From the NCBI RefSeq assembly GCF_000003815.2, contig NC_049992.1, positions 4,533,578-4,579,101 of the forward strand: 45,524 nt of DNA. Reading direction: 5' to 3'. Made by a program: the position numbers and the translations under genes. This DNA comes from Branchiostoma floridae (Eukaryota; Chordata; Leptocardii; Amphioxiformes; Branchiostomatidae). The notes beneath the pieces are model-generated. The model saw only the letters and a list, made by a program, of their open reading frames with translations, was not told the origin of the DNA and searched no databases. This document shows positions 34,130-45,389 of this stretch, piece by piece (position 1 is the first letter of the stretch; each line of letters starts with the position of its first letter).

Positions 34130-35751
34130 TTCAAGCACCTGGGTGTCTGAAGTGTGCGTAACTCGGAAATTACTGTTGCTTCACAAGTAGATCTCCCTAA
34201 ATTGATCGCTTATCTATTTGGCGGTATTATGATTAGTGGCAGTATTATGGTAATGGATGTTATATGGAAACAGCCTCACAGAAAACATACCCGAAACAAT
34301 GCCTCTATATTCACTGAGGTAAAAAAAAATACACTCACATTCAAAATAAAACATAAAGTTGGATCATGTTAACTGCACAATTTTCAATTCTTTTCTGACT
34401 GAACCTGAATATGCATGCGGTACTTCCAGCCCTATAAATGATTGGGCTGAGTAAATATCTAGATTATTGGGATATTTTTGGAATAATCTAATCTAAAAAA
34501 AAAACATTTGACAGAATCCAGAACAACCACTGCATCAACTGTTACAGTAGCAATACCATTTATCATGTGCTACCAGTTATCGTCCACTTCGGGTCATCAC
34601 ACTGGCATGCCTTTATCATGTAAATTTCACGTGCCGCTTACGTTATTGATATCATTGTTTTCTTTAACAGCGTCAAAAACAGTGATTTTACTACATTTTG
34701 TTTGGGGACTAATTTGGGCCATCTTTGCACACATTGTTCATGGCCTACGTATTTACTAGGTAGAACACTGGAAGTAGAAGACTCTTGTGGATAATCCTGG
34801 CACAATTCTTCTTAAAGAGACTACTATAATTCCTAATTCCTGATTTTTGCATGTCATATGTCATATGCTCAATGTGTACACGGTTTTCACGGTGATTACT
34901 GTAACGTAAACTTATCATTACTGAAAACAAATAATACAAGATACATTTTTATACACACCTGTCACCACGGTGAACATTTAGTTCCAAGAACAAGTTAAAT
35001 TTTCTCTGACCGTGAAAGTTTGGTACTGAGAAGACAAAGTAAATATGCAGAGTGTTAAACAGGCAGAGAAAACGTTTCAGACCCTACCTTTCAAGAAAAT
35101 TGTGGAGCTTGACAGCTGACTCCGTTGCGACGGATTCTATCCAGGGAAAATGGCGGTAGAACGTTTGACAATCGATTATCCCTCGAGGATAGACTCACAC
35201 ACAAAACAACTTACTCCGACCACGTTGTGCATGTGAGAAGAAACATCATTTTCAGCCTGCTATTATTGAGCGAACTGCGCGACTGTAACATTCATTCATA
35301 TGGTGCAATCGCAGTATGGAGACTAATTCCGAATACATTGATAAATATGTACCCATGATAAATAAGTACAGTGTACACATTGGGCATATGACAACATACA
35401 AAGGCTTATGCCAAACCAATCCTACTGTGACACAGAGGCTTGACGACAACAAACTGATTGAAAACGTCACCAGTCTCTGAGAAACATGATATAGTTTCAT
35501 GCCCGAAGGCAGCAATAAGAATACAATGAAAATGGCCACCTGTATACTGTAACCATTTTCTTGACAATCTATATTGCACTGTAAATTGTTCGTAGTGGTT
35601 TCGTCTTTGAATAAATGATACTAAAAAATATTCCGCCATAATGAAAACACTAGGAAAGGCTCCTCTCCCCTGCTTTTCGTGCATGTTTCAGGTTTGCAGG
35701 TTTAATTTGTTGAATTTGGTTGAATGAGGTTATATAATACTAATATACATG

Positions 35752-35812
35752 CACACACACAAGCGCGCATCCACACACACACACACACACACACACGCGA
35801 GCGCACAAGCAC

Positions 35813-35847
<35 letters not shown>

Positions 35848-35851
35848 CACA
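35752..35851. repeat. CA microsatellite in the central spacer
   Basis: About 100 bp of (CA)n interrupted by CGCGAGCGCACAAG. Confidence 0.95.
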
Positions 35852-36143
35852 AGACGGAAACCTCTACTTGGAAAATTCAGTTTGGCTACATGTCAATGTC
35901 CAACTAGTGGTCCTTATTGTAGATGTTACAAATACAGGTTTGTCTTTACGCTCATCTCTGCAGCCTTTAACGAAATAACGGACCTTTGTGATTGTTTTTG
36001 CATGGTAAGACACCCTCCAGTTTTGTATAATGAGTACACAATCTTCGTACGATCAGACTGTTTGTACCAGTTATTTGGAGTTAGTCAGCTGGTTTCAAGA
36101 TCGAAGTAATTTCTGGTGGCCATATTGGCTTGTCTGTGTAAGG

Positions 36144-36470
36144 CTAAGGGCACAATCCGCCGTGCGTGCAATTTGTCCGTACGTTATTTGGAGAGGCCAC
36201 GCCCGCCATGTATTTCTGAAAACGTTCAGGCTATACAGGGCAGGCGCGTCGCCCTTACTGGCACGTGCGGGGGCGAATCCGCAACCCGATGGCACACTAC
36301 GTTTTGCCTGCACGTAAAGTTCTACGGCATGTCTGCGTGTTCCAAAATACGTCGGATTCCCTACGAGTTCGTACGGAGGCGGTACTTACCACTTACGGAT
36401 CCCAAAAGATTGCCCACGTTTTGGCACGTAGACAGCACGTATTTGCACGTACGGCGGGTTGTGCCCTTAG
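36144..36470. mobile_element. MITE with CTAAGGGCACAA ends, copy 1
   Basis: Ends CTAAGGGCACAATCCGCCGT and, inverted, ACGGCGGGTTGTGCCCTTAG. About 327 bp, GC-richer than its surroundings, with many CGTACG words. It is the inverted relative of the copy at 37871-38193. Confidence 0.85.
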
Positions 36471-37870
36471 TTTAGGAGTCTGTACGGGGGCGTTCTCAAT
36501 ACCTTCTTCGGTACACAGACGACAGTATATTTACACAATAAAACCGTAGATGGTCTTTGCTCGTCATAGATTATAGCATAGCATAAGTGTATCATAATTT
36601 GTGAACTCATAATACTTGTATACCACGTTTTTTTCAGTCAGAAATTTCGTCGGTCTTGAAATCGCTCACTAACTCACTAAAGGTGATTGTTATTAGACAT
36701 AAATTATGCAAATTAGTATAAAGTTTAACGTAATTAATCAGTGAAAACTAAAATGGCCTTCTCTGTTACGATAAGACTTCCATACTCGTGCGCCTTAGCA
36801 AGAGAGGAGGATCAACCAAGGCAAATTATGCAAATCAGGACCTTAGTTGCATAATCAAATGGAAAAAAAAATTAACTCGAAAAGATTCAAACCATTTGGC
36901 GAAGGTATGATATCATTGAGCTCTAGTTATATTCTGAATGCTGCCTTAGGGCGTGAAAGGAACGCTTTCAAAGTACACAAGGCATGAATATTGAAGAAAT
37001 CCCACACAATCATATTTTTTCAGAGATTAATGACGTTTTCCATCGGTTTGCTGTTGTAAAGCTTCTGTGTCACTGTAGTATTGGTCTGGCACAAGACTGT
37101 ATATGATGTATTGTTACCAGTGTGAACACTACATATTTATTAATATACCTCAGAATTAGTCTCCATACTGCGATTGCGCCATATCAATGAATTTTACAGT
37201 CGCACAGTTCGCTCAATCATAGCAGACTAAAAATGTTGTTTCTCACTATGTGGTCGGAGTAAGGTTTTTTTCTGTGTGATTCTATCCTTCAGGGAGTACC
37301 CATTGTCTCTCTAAGGTTTGCCGGCATTTCTACTGACGTTGACATACACATGTACGTCGCACACCATTTCCCAGTCCATAGAATCCGTCACAACAGAGTC
37401 AGCTATCAAGCTCCACAATTTCCATAAAAGGTAAGGTGGTTTATACATACCTTAAGGTAGCGCTACCTATTATCCGATTTATTAAAATCCTCAGATATCT
37501 TAAAAATATGCGGACAGAGCCAAATATAAAACCCAAGGGAAAAATATCAACCCTTTTAAGATAGAAATGTATATGATCTGCAACGTTTTTAGTGTTAAAC
37601 GCTATGCAAACATTCTCTTTAAGAACAATTGTGCCAGGGTTATCAATTATCATCCACGTGAGTTTTCTACTTCTAGTGTTCTACCTAGTAAATACATAGG
37701 CCAGGAAAATGTGTGCAAAGATGGCTCAAATTAGTCCCAAAACAAAATATAGTACGTCACTGTGTTTGTCACACAGCTTGCTTGACGCTGTTGAAGAAAA
37801 CAGTAATATTACCAACGTAAGCGGCGCGTGAAATTTACATGATAAAGGCACGACAGTGTGATGATCCCTA

Positions 37871-38193
37871 AAGCTAAGGGCACAACCCGCCGTACGTGCA
37901 AATACGTGCTGTCTGCGTGCCAAAACGTGGGCAATCCGTAAGTGGTAAGTACCGCCTCCGTACGTACTCGTAGGGACTCCGACGGGTTTTGGAGCACGTA
38001 GACACGCCGTAGAACGTAACGTGCATGCAGAACTTTGTGTGCCGTCGGGCTGCGGATTCGCCCCCGTACGTGCCAGTACGGGCGACGCGCCAGCCCTGTA
38101 CAACCTGAACGTTTTTATAAATATGTGGCGGACGTGGCCTCCGAAGAAAACGTACGAACAAATTGCACGTACGGCGGGTTGTGCCCTTAGCTT
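37871..38193. mobile_element. MITE with perfect 31-bp inverted ends, only in the gene B arm
   Basis: Positions 37871-37901 are the exact reverse complement of 38163-38193, beginning AAGCTAAGGGCACAACCCGC. Its intact ends suggest a recent insertion. The corresponding site of the gene A arm (about 34565-34585) has no element, only a short diverged stretch between CATCACAC and CCAGTTATC. Confidence 0.9.
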
Positions 38194-39291
38194 AAGATAA
38201 CTGGTAGCACACGAAAAAAGGTATTGCTACTGTATTGATGTGCAGTAGTTATCCTAGATACTGTCAAATGTGTTTTAGGTTCGATTACCCCAAAATAGCC
38301 CAATATTATAGATATTTCCTTAGCCCAGTCAATTACAGGGCTGGAAGTACTGCATGCCTAATCAGGTTTGGTCAGAAAATAATTGAAAATTGTTAAGTTA
38401 ACATGCTCCAACTTTATGTGTTTCTTTCGAATGTAAGTGGATTTTTACCTCAGAGTGAGGCATTGTTCAGGTGTCTTTTCTATGAGGCTGTGTTTCCATA
38501 TAACATCCATTACCATAATACCGCCACTAATCATAATACCGCCAAATAAATAAGCGATTTATTTAAGGAGATCTACTTGTGCAGCAAGAGTAATTTCCGA
38601 GGTATACACACTTCAGACATTCACGTGTTCAGCACATTCTTAAACGTTAACGATAACCATGCATTCAAACTTATTTCAAAGACAACAAGGTCAAAAGTTT
38701 TCAGTTATTGCGTTATTTTGCTTTTTGTTATTTTTTTGTATATATTCTTCTCTGTTCAGTCTTGTGAAATCTTGGTTTGATGGTTTTGATTTCTGTGATT
38801 ATGATATGATATCTGATATTAGGGTAATGAATGTTATCTACGACAGCATAAATTGATATACCTTGATGGTTGGAATGATATTTGGCATGCGGATAAGATG
38901 ATGGTTAATGTAGAGTTTGAACTCCTAACGGCTTAACTGTTAGTGCATTAGAAATTCCGTTCTTTTTTGTCTTAGACATCAACGCTATGGTCTTGATATT
39001 TTGGTGGCAGATATGCTTTGACGTTAGAAACAAGTGGCACAGGTTTGGGCTCCCTAGCAGCTATCTCTTGAACTGCACTTTTTTTCTAAAACTTCCGTAA
39101 AGGAGACCCGGAGAAAGGAATGAAGGATTTTCGTGATATTCGGCAAAGATCCATTATAGAATATTTTAATCAAAGTCATGTTGACGGCTGTATTCCTTTT
39201 TTCTTTGCTTGGAAGCAGAATTTTTTGGATCCAAACAGCTCAAAGTAGCATCAGCAAAAACATCATGAAGAAGTGGACGGCATTGCGCTCC

Positions 39292-40585
39292 ATGCTCAGA
39301 CTTGCCGCACCCAAGGAAACACCTCCTTGCCAAGGTGAAGCAGAACTAGACTTGAGTGAACCGAGGCTGGCACCAGAAAATCAGGATGACGTTGATGATA
39401 AGACCGCGAAGCCACCTTTGCCAAAAAGAAAGGTGCCGCCAAAAAAGTATGAAGACGTGGATCCTCATGGTGAGAGTATCTTTGCATTGAGTTCCGGACC
39501 AAACCAACAGGATGATGAAAATGCAGATGGGAGAAAGGTCCCCTCGCCGTTGCCGGCAAGAAAAGCATTATCACCAAAAAAATACGAAGACGTGGACCCG
39601 CATGGCGAGAGTGTATTTGAGGTGGATCCTGGGCCAAAGGGACAGAGTGAGAAAGATGTGGATGGTAGAAAGGCCCCTCGACCCCTGCCACCGCCAAGAA
39701 AGTATGAAGATGTTAACCTAGAGTCCATCGGTATAGATGTGGTGCTGGGCTGTGGTCTGAAACGTCCTGTGCCAGATCTACCTCCTCCACGCACACCCTT
39801 CACAGGAGACAAACGGAAAGAAGGGGGAGAATCAGAGGAAGATATTGGCCAAGAGGATGGCGATCAATATCCTCCCTCCCCTCATCATCTTAACATGGGC
39901 GACCACTTGGTGATGTGGCCAGAGTATGGAGAAACGTCTTACCTTGACACATACAACACAGCGGACAATACTTACAAAGACAGGATATCTTGCTCATTGC
40001 CAAATGACACCCCTCAAGATCATCCTACAGAAACAGAGGTATATAATGCAAAGCAGTCACAGAAAGAAAAAGATGAGGATTTCAATGCTCCAAAATCGAC
40101 CCCTAGGCTGAAAAGGGAAAGTCAAGTATATGGAGGCAATGAGAACTTGGAAAGGAAGTATGAAGATGTGGATCCCGCTGGTGACAGTATCTTTTCATTG
40201 AGTTCTAAACCCAACGTACCCTCTCTTCACCATCTTGACAAAGAGAAAAAACAAGTGGATAAAAGAAGCAAAGAATCAGACAGTTCTCGCAAAGACGGGA
40301 ATCTGAAAGACGACTCCTTTGCATCGAGGTCTGAAAAGGAACACTCTTTGCACAAGAAGGGAAACAAGGAAGAAGAGTCTGAAGAAGAGAACAGAAAGTA
40401 TGAAGACGTTGACATAGAGCATGGCGGAGTGAATCTGAAACTGAGCTCTGGCTTGCAGCGCGACGCCCCTCCCAAACTGGACATGGGAGACCACACTGTG
40501 GGATGGCCTTCCGATGACAACCCATACTCCGATGAGTACTACACATCAAAGGATACTATGGGAAAGGAAGGAGGTAAAGTAAAAG
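39292..40585 (+). CDS. Gene B exon 1: cytoplasmic SH3-ligand / YEDV repeat tail
   Basis: Begins [10 protein letters not shown] and ends at GTAAAAG|GTATGT in phase 1. Five YEDV motifs lie at Y53, Y98, Y138, Y290 and Y370, each after a basic K/R-K pair. Proline-rich blocks precede them at PPLPKRK (about 41-47), PSPLPARK (about 84-91) and PRPLPPPRK (about 129-137). YEDV fits SH2-type docking (pY-acidic-acidic-aliphatic) and also the YxxPhi endocytic pattern. Extra tyrosines cluster at 193-251. Close to the membrane the [11 protein letters not shown] and NPYSDEYY segment matches gene A. Fewer repeat units than A. Confidence 0.85.
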
Positions 40586-43500
40586 GTATGTCCAGATATT
40601 TTTTCGTAATGTCGACACTACATACATGTACATAAAACTGCATACGTGTGCACGTAATGCTTTTGTTTGCCTGTGTGGTTAGTTTTTGTGAATTATCTTC
40701 ATATACTGGTTAGTGTAGGTAAGACAGGAATTGTGCAGGAATCTTTAATGTTTGCATAGAACTTCATCAACTAGGAATAGTTTGATTCGATTGTATTAAT
40801 TCATTTTTATGTCCATGCAGTTAATTGTCTTTTAAGATTGGAGCTGTGTTCCTGATGTTTGCCTTCACCAAATGCTGCAATCTATATTCATTTATAATCA
40901 TGTATGATACACGAAAGTAAGCACACATTCACACATAAACGGTAATACATGTCCTTGGTGCTGACTCACATTCCAACAAAGGCAGACAGACCCGCCCTTG
41001 GTGCTGACACACATTCACACATAGGCGGACAGACCTGTCTTTGGTGCTGTATCACATTCACACATGGGCAAACAGACCCGTCCTTGGTGCTGACTCACAT
41101 TCACACATAGGCAGACAGACCCGCCCTTGGTGCTGACACACATTTACACATAGGCGGACAGACCTGTCATTGGTGCTGATTCACATTCACACATAGGCGG
41201 ACAGACCTGTCCTTGGTGCTGACTCACATTTACACATAGGCGGACAGACCTGTCTTTGGTGCTGTATCACATTCACACATGGGCAAACAGACCCGTCCTT
41301 GGTGTTGACTCACATTCACACATAGGCAGACCTGTCCTTGGTGCTGACTCACATTCACATACAGGCGGACACACCTGTCCCTTGTGCTGTCTCAAATACA
41401 AACATAGGTGGACAGGCCTGTCCTTGGTGCTGACTCACGATCACACATAGGCGGACAGACCTGTCCTTGGTGCTGACTAACATTCAAACATAGGCGAACA
41501 AACCTGTCCTTGGTGCTGACACACACTCACACATAGGCAGACAGACCTGTCTTTGGTGCTGAAAAACATTCACATTTAGGCGGGTAGACCTGTCCTTCCT
41601 GCTGACTCACATTAACACAAAAGGCGGACAGACCTATCCCTGGTGCTGACTCACATAAACCGACAGACCTGCCCTTGGTGCTGACTCACATTCACACAAC
41701 AGGCGGACAGACCTGTCCTTGGTGCTGACAACATTCCATATAGGCGGATAGAACTGTCCTTCCTGCTGACTCACATTCACACAAAGGCGGACAGACCTGT
41801 CCTTGGTGCTGACTCGCATTCACACATAGGCGGACAGACCTCTCCTTGGAGCTGACTTACATTCACATATAGGTGGACAGACCTGTCCTTGGTGATGACT
41901 CACATTCACATATAGGCAGACAGACCTGTCCTTGGTGCTGACCGACATTCACATATAGGCGTACAGACCTGTCCTTGATACTGACTTGCCTTTGCTGGTT
42001 TGAAGTTCTTTATAATTTTTTTTCGGCATTCTTCATCCACAAAATGTGCCAGGCTTTGTTACGAGGCAATATCGTGAAACTGGAGATGGAGTTTCGTGGG
42101 AATGGTTTGCCGTAGGGTGGTTTGGGAATACTGCTGGCACAAAATGGAGTCTTTGTGTACAGAATCTGACAGGGAGTTAGACTGCTTTTAACGTTACACT
42201 CTCATATCCAACACCCCTACATCCCAACAACCCCAATCTCTAGCCGTAAAACAGACTGTCATAATTGAGCTATCTGTATAAGCGTGCCCTACGTCGTACA
42301 CATTAAAGTGTCAAAATAGAGGTGTGTGAATAAATATGCCCAAGTTGACCACATTTTTTTTTATAATAGTCCATATTTACAGTTAATCTTTGCACTGCGA
42401 GAGGATGGGGAATAATAATGTCCTACGTTTACTGGCAAATGTTGCCTTTCTGGTAAACATGCTGTCTTTACTCTTGCGTCCTAGACACCATTATGGAGAT
42501 GTGGAACAGGGTGAAATCTTTCAGTCCAAGTCCCACTTGCTGTAGGAAGATGAACCTGAAATGCCCAAAGCACATCTGCCTGATTGCACTGGTGTGCGGA
42601 CTCCTCGTGGTAGCAGCCGTTGTTACCACTGTAATCCTCACAACCGATATTCTCATACCCAGAGTCGAGGTAGGCCAAGAAGTTTTAACACTGGCGTCGT
42701 GTGTCATGTAAATGCTAGAGTGTTGAGCTCGGAACCTTGAAATTCCGAGTTCGATACTCCATAACGAGTTAGTTTGACGTCATCTATGTGATTGTATTAT
42801 CTGGAACCATGGTAAAGGGCATTCTCAGAAAAGTTCAAGGTATGCAACAAATATGTAATGGCCAGTGTCGATAACAGAATGTTAATGTCTGTCAGGACTT
42901 GTCCATACTAACATTTGTGGTCTGCCATCTTGGGCCCGCCAACTTGTTTTTTTCCCAAAAAGAAATTCTTCATAATGAGAATATTATGTAAAATGTACCT
43001 GTATTACTGTTAAACTGAAAGGTAATTTTCAGCACTTATGTACAAAAACATATTAAGTACTCTTGGTTGTCATTACTACCAACAACACTGTAGGTTTGTT
43101 AGTGTTTATGTTTTTAACTTACCCTTGGTGCATGCGCATTTTTGAGCATTGATAGGAAAGATGATTTGACAAGTTGTAGATACTGTAATATGTTGCATTA
43201 TCCATTGTATTTGTAGAAAGCCCCTGATTCAAAGAATCAAGATGGTGCGGCACTGTGGAGGTATCCTGGAATGTCAAGCACTCCTTGGTGGACGACAATC
43301 TACAAGGACAACACAACAGTTGTTCCCTCAATGTTGCCTTCACTGGTGTTAACAAAGGTAACTCCAAGTATATCTTTAGATGCTACAGTTCCTATAATGC
43401 CAAAAAGGTAAACATATAAAAGAAAACTTTCTTATAAGAAAAAAAAAACTAACAATAAGCCCTCTTGATTTTAACACCATATCAAAGAATTACTGGAATA

Positions 43501-45389
43501 TTAGCCCTACTGTTTTGATAGTTAGGATGTATGCTTTATATTGGATGCTGAGCTATATTTTGTACTTTGTGTAATAATTGTTGCCATACATTGCACCTGA
43601 CGTACAATTGCCATGCAATAAAGTTCTTCTATGATCTCAAAAAGAAGGTAACACAATGGAAGGCACCAGTCGCCAAGGACAACATCTCCAGCACTGTGCC
43701 TTTGGCTACAATGACACTCGAAGGACGCACACAACCGTTTCCAAGTACCGGCCTCACCACGGAGAAGTCACCAACAACTGTGACTGTCTCAGTCACAACT
43801 CTGCCAAGTGTTGGTGAGCAATTATAAATCTTTCAAAGTTTGTTATTAGAGGCTGTACTCCTACTACCTTGCTTTCTTCATGTTATGTATGTCTTAAATC
43901 ATAATTTACTTGTATGTCATCATGTAGTCATTATTTTATACTTTCCCAAACAGACATCAATGAGTGTACCAGGAAACCATGCCAACATGGACACTGTGTG
44001 AACAAAAATGGTGGCTACAAATGTACCTGCTCACCTGGATGGACTGGACAGAACTGTCAGCAAGGTGAGTTCTTTGTTTTGTGGCATTCAGATACGAGAA
44101 GTAGGAGAGTACGATATGTAGTAAGGAATGCAGCTAAGAATTTGTAAGTCAAAAGAACTCGACATACCTAGCAGTTAGGTGAAGGAGATGGCTTGCAATT
44201 CCATTTATGATTTGGTATTCCCTTCTGTTATAACATAGACGTCAATGAGTGTACCAGGAACCCATGCCGACATGGACGCTGTGTGAACAAACCTGGAGGA
44301 TACAAATGTACCTGCTCACCTGGATGGACTGGACAGAACTGTCAGCAAGGTAAGATTGAGTTCTTTTTCTAGCCATCCACCCATTTTTCTTTCTCTTTTA
44401 TGCTCTTTCGTCATGTTATGTATGTCTTTAATCATAATTTACTTGTATGTCATCATGTAGTCATTATTTTATACTTTACCAAACAGACATCAATGAGTGT
44501 ACCAGGAACCCATGCAAACATGGACGCTGTGTGAACCAAGATGGCAGCTACAAATGTACCTGCTCACCTGGATGGACTGGGCAGAACTGTCAGCAAGGTA
44601 AGAGTGAGTTTCTTTTCTAGCCATCCACCCATTTTTCTTTCTCTTTTATGCTCATTGTTCATGTTATGTATGTCTTTAATCATAATTTACTTGTATGTCA
44701 TCATGTAGTCATTATTTTATACTTTCTCAAACAGACATCAATGAGTGTACCAGGAAACCATGCCAACATGGACACTGTGTGAACAAAAATGGTGGCTACA
44801 AATGTACCTGCTCACCTGGATGGACTGGACAGGACTGTCAGCAAGGTGCGTTCTTTGTTTTGTGGCATTGAGATGCAAGAAGTAGGAGAGTACGATATGC
44901 AGTAAGGAATGCAGCTAAGAATTTGTAAGTCAAAACAACTCGACATACCTAGCCGTTAGGTGAAGGAGATGGCTTGCAATTCCATTTATGATTTGGTATT
45001 CCCCTCTGTTACAACATAGACGTCAATGAGTGTGCCAGGAACCCATGCAAACATGGACACTGTGTGAACAAAGACGGCGGCTACAATTGCACCTGCTCAC
45101 CTGGATGGACTGGGCAGAACTGTCAGCAAGGTAAGAGTGAGTTTCTTTTCTAGCCATCCACCCATTTTTCTTTCTCTTTAATGCTCTTTCGTCATGTTAT
45201 GTATGTCTTAAATCATAATTTACTTGACATGTAGATGTATGGCATTATGTAGTAATTATTTTATACTTTACCAAACAGACATCAATGAGTGTACCAGGAA
45301 ACCATGCCAACATGGACGCTGTGTGGTCAGAAATGGTGTCTACAAATGTGCCTGCTCACCTGGATGGACTGGACAGAACTGTCAGCAAG
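39292..45389 (+). CDS. Gene B: divergent receptor paralog of gene A (3' end outside window)
   Basis: Exons are 39292-40585, 42485-42669, 43217-43357, 43648-43813, and EGF exons 43954-44064, 44239-44349, 44487-44597, 44735-44845, 45020-45130 and 45279-45389, all in frame (about 817 codons so far). Order is repeat tail (431 residues), transmembrane span, one stalk unit split over two exons, and at least six EGF modules; more must follow beyond the window. By homology with A it is expected to end in a C-type lectin domain, which is not seen here. ATGs at 39178 and 39265 are in frame upstream, but the mirrored sequence in A does not keep that frame open, so 39292 is preferred. All five YEDV tyrosines and all EGF cysteines are kept, unlike in A. 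Confidence 0.85.
40917..41985. repeat. 43-bp minisatellite in gene B intron 1
   Basis: About 24 units such as GGCGGACAGACCTGTCCTTG then GTGCTGACTCACATTCACAC, the reverse complement of the unit in gene A intron 1, more variable in unit length. Confidence 0.95.
42485..42669 (+). CDS. Gene B transmembrane exon
   Basis: The acceptor GTCCTAG|ACACC and donor GTCGAG|GTAGGC bound 185 nt. It encodes EMWN, a Cys pair (PTCCRK), KCPKHICL and the span [19 protein letters not shown]. It is longer than the gene A exon at both the juxtamembrane side and the 3' end, and ends in phase 0 rather than 1. Confidence 0.85.
43217..43357 (+). CDS. Gene B stalk exon 1
   Basis: The acceptor TTTGTAG|AAAGCC and donor TTAACAAAG|GTAACT bound 141 nt, phase 0-0. 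It starts [10 protein letters not shown] as gene A does (APDSKNNDG) and contains [18 protein letters not shown]. Only one STPWW unit is present. Confidence 0.8.
43648..43813 (+). CDS. Gene B stalk exon 2
   Basis: Begins [17 protein letters not shown] after a CAAAAAGAAG acceptor and ends LPSVG at GTTG|GTGAGC, phase 0 to 1. It equals the second half of a gene A stalk unit, so an intron sits here that gene A lacks. The acceptor has a weak pyrimidine tract, so the exact start (43648 or 43645) is uncertain. Confidence 0.7.
43954..44064 (+). CDS. Gene B EGF exon 1
   Basis: 111 nt, phase 1-1. DINEC start, six cysteines, [12 protein letters not shown]. Followed by a type X intron (about 174 nt, GTGAGTTC start). 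Confidence 0.9.
44239..44349 (+). CDS. Gene B EGF exon 2
   Basis: 111 nt. DVNEC start, six cysteines, [12 protein letters not shown]. Followed by a type Y intron (about 137 nt with AGCCATCCACCC). Confidence 0.9.
44487..44597 (+). CDS. Gene B EGF exon 3
   Basis: 111 nt. DINEC start, six cysteines, [12 protein letters not shown]. Followed by a type Y intron. Confidence 0.9.
44735..44845 (+). CDS. Gene B EGF exon 4
   Basis: 111 nt, nearly identical to EGF exon 1 ([18 protein letters not shown] instead of GQNCQQ). Followed by a type X intron. Confidence 0.9.
45020..45130 (+). CDS. Gene B EGF exon 5
   Basis: 111 nt. DVNEC start as in EGF exon 2, six cysteines, [12 protein letters not shown]. 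Followed by a type Y intron. Confidence 0.9.
45279..45389 (+). CDS. Gene B EGF exon 6
   Basis: 111 nt. DINEC start, six cysteines, [12 protein letters not shown]; the usual Asn two residues after the third cysteine is Val, so the hydroxylation pattern is lost. A type X intron follows to the window end. Confidence 0.88.

Larger units (their letters stand above)
29095..35545 (-). repeat. Inverted duplication, gene A arm
   Basis: Mirror image of 36930-42790. Matching blocks (this arm with other arm) are: 35430-35545 with 36930-37080; 35125-35360 with 37150-37430; 34690-34760 with 37670-37760; 34380-34560 with 38200-38400; 34145-34375 with 38400-38615; 33690-33760 with 38625-38710; 32640-32710 with 38810-38890; 32340-32600 with 38900-39190. 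The first exons, minisatellites, transmembrane exons and the SINE head just after them then follow. This arm alone carries insertions at 32785-33150 and 33776-34129. Confidence 0.9.
35546..36929. other. Central spacer of the inverted duplication
   Basis: Region between the two arms and between the two divergent genes. It holds a CA microsatellite, one MITE, and AT-rich sequence with two ATGCAAAT octamers (36716-36723 and 36828-36835). No gene was seen. Confidence 0.65.
36930..42790 (+). repeat. Inverted duplication, gene B arm
   Basis: Mirror of 29095-35545; matching blocks are listed there. This arm alone carries the MITE at 37871-38193 and a longer 3' end of the transmembrane exon. Beyond about 42790 similarity to gene A is confined to exons and some intron edges. 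Confidence 0.9.

Noticed and set aside
39178-39291. Hydrophobic N-terminal extension of gene B (would look like a signal sequence)
   Set aside because: The mirrored gene A sequence carries stops and frame differences here while it stays similar as DNA, which fits an untranslated leader. The membrane topology is better explained by the later span.
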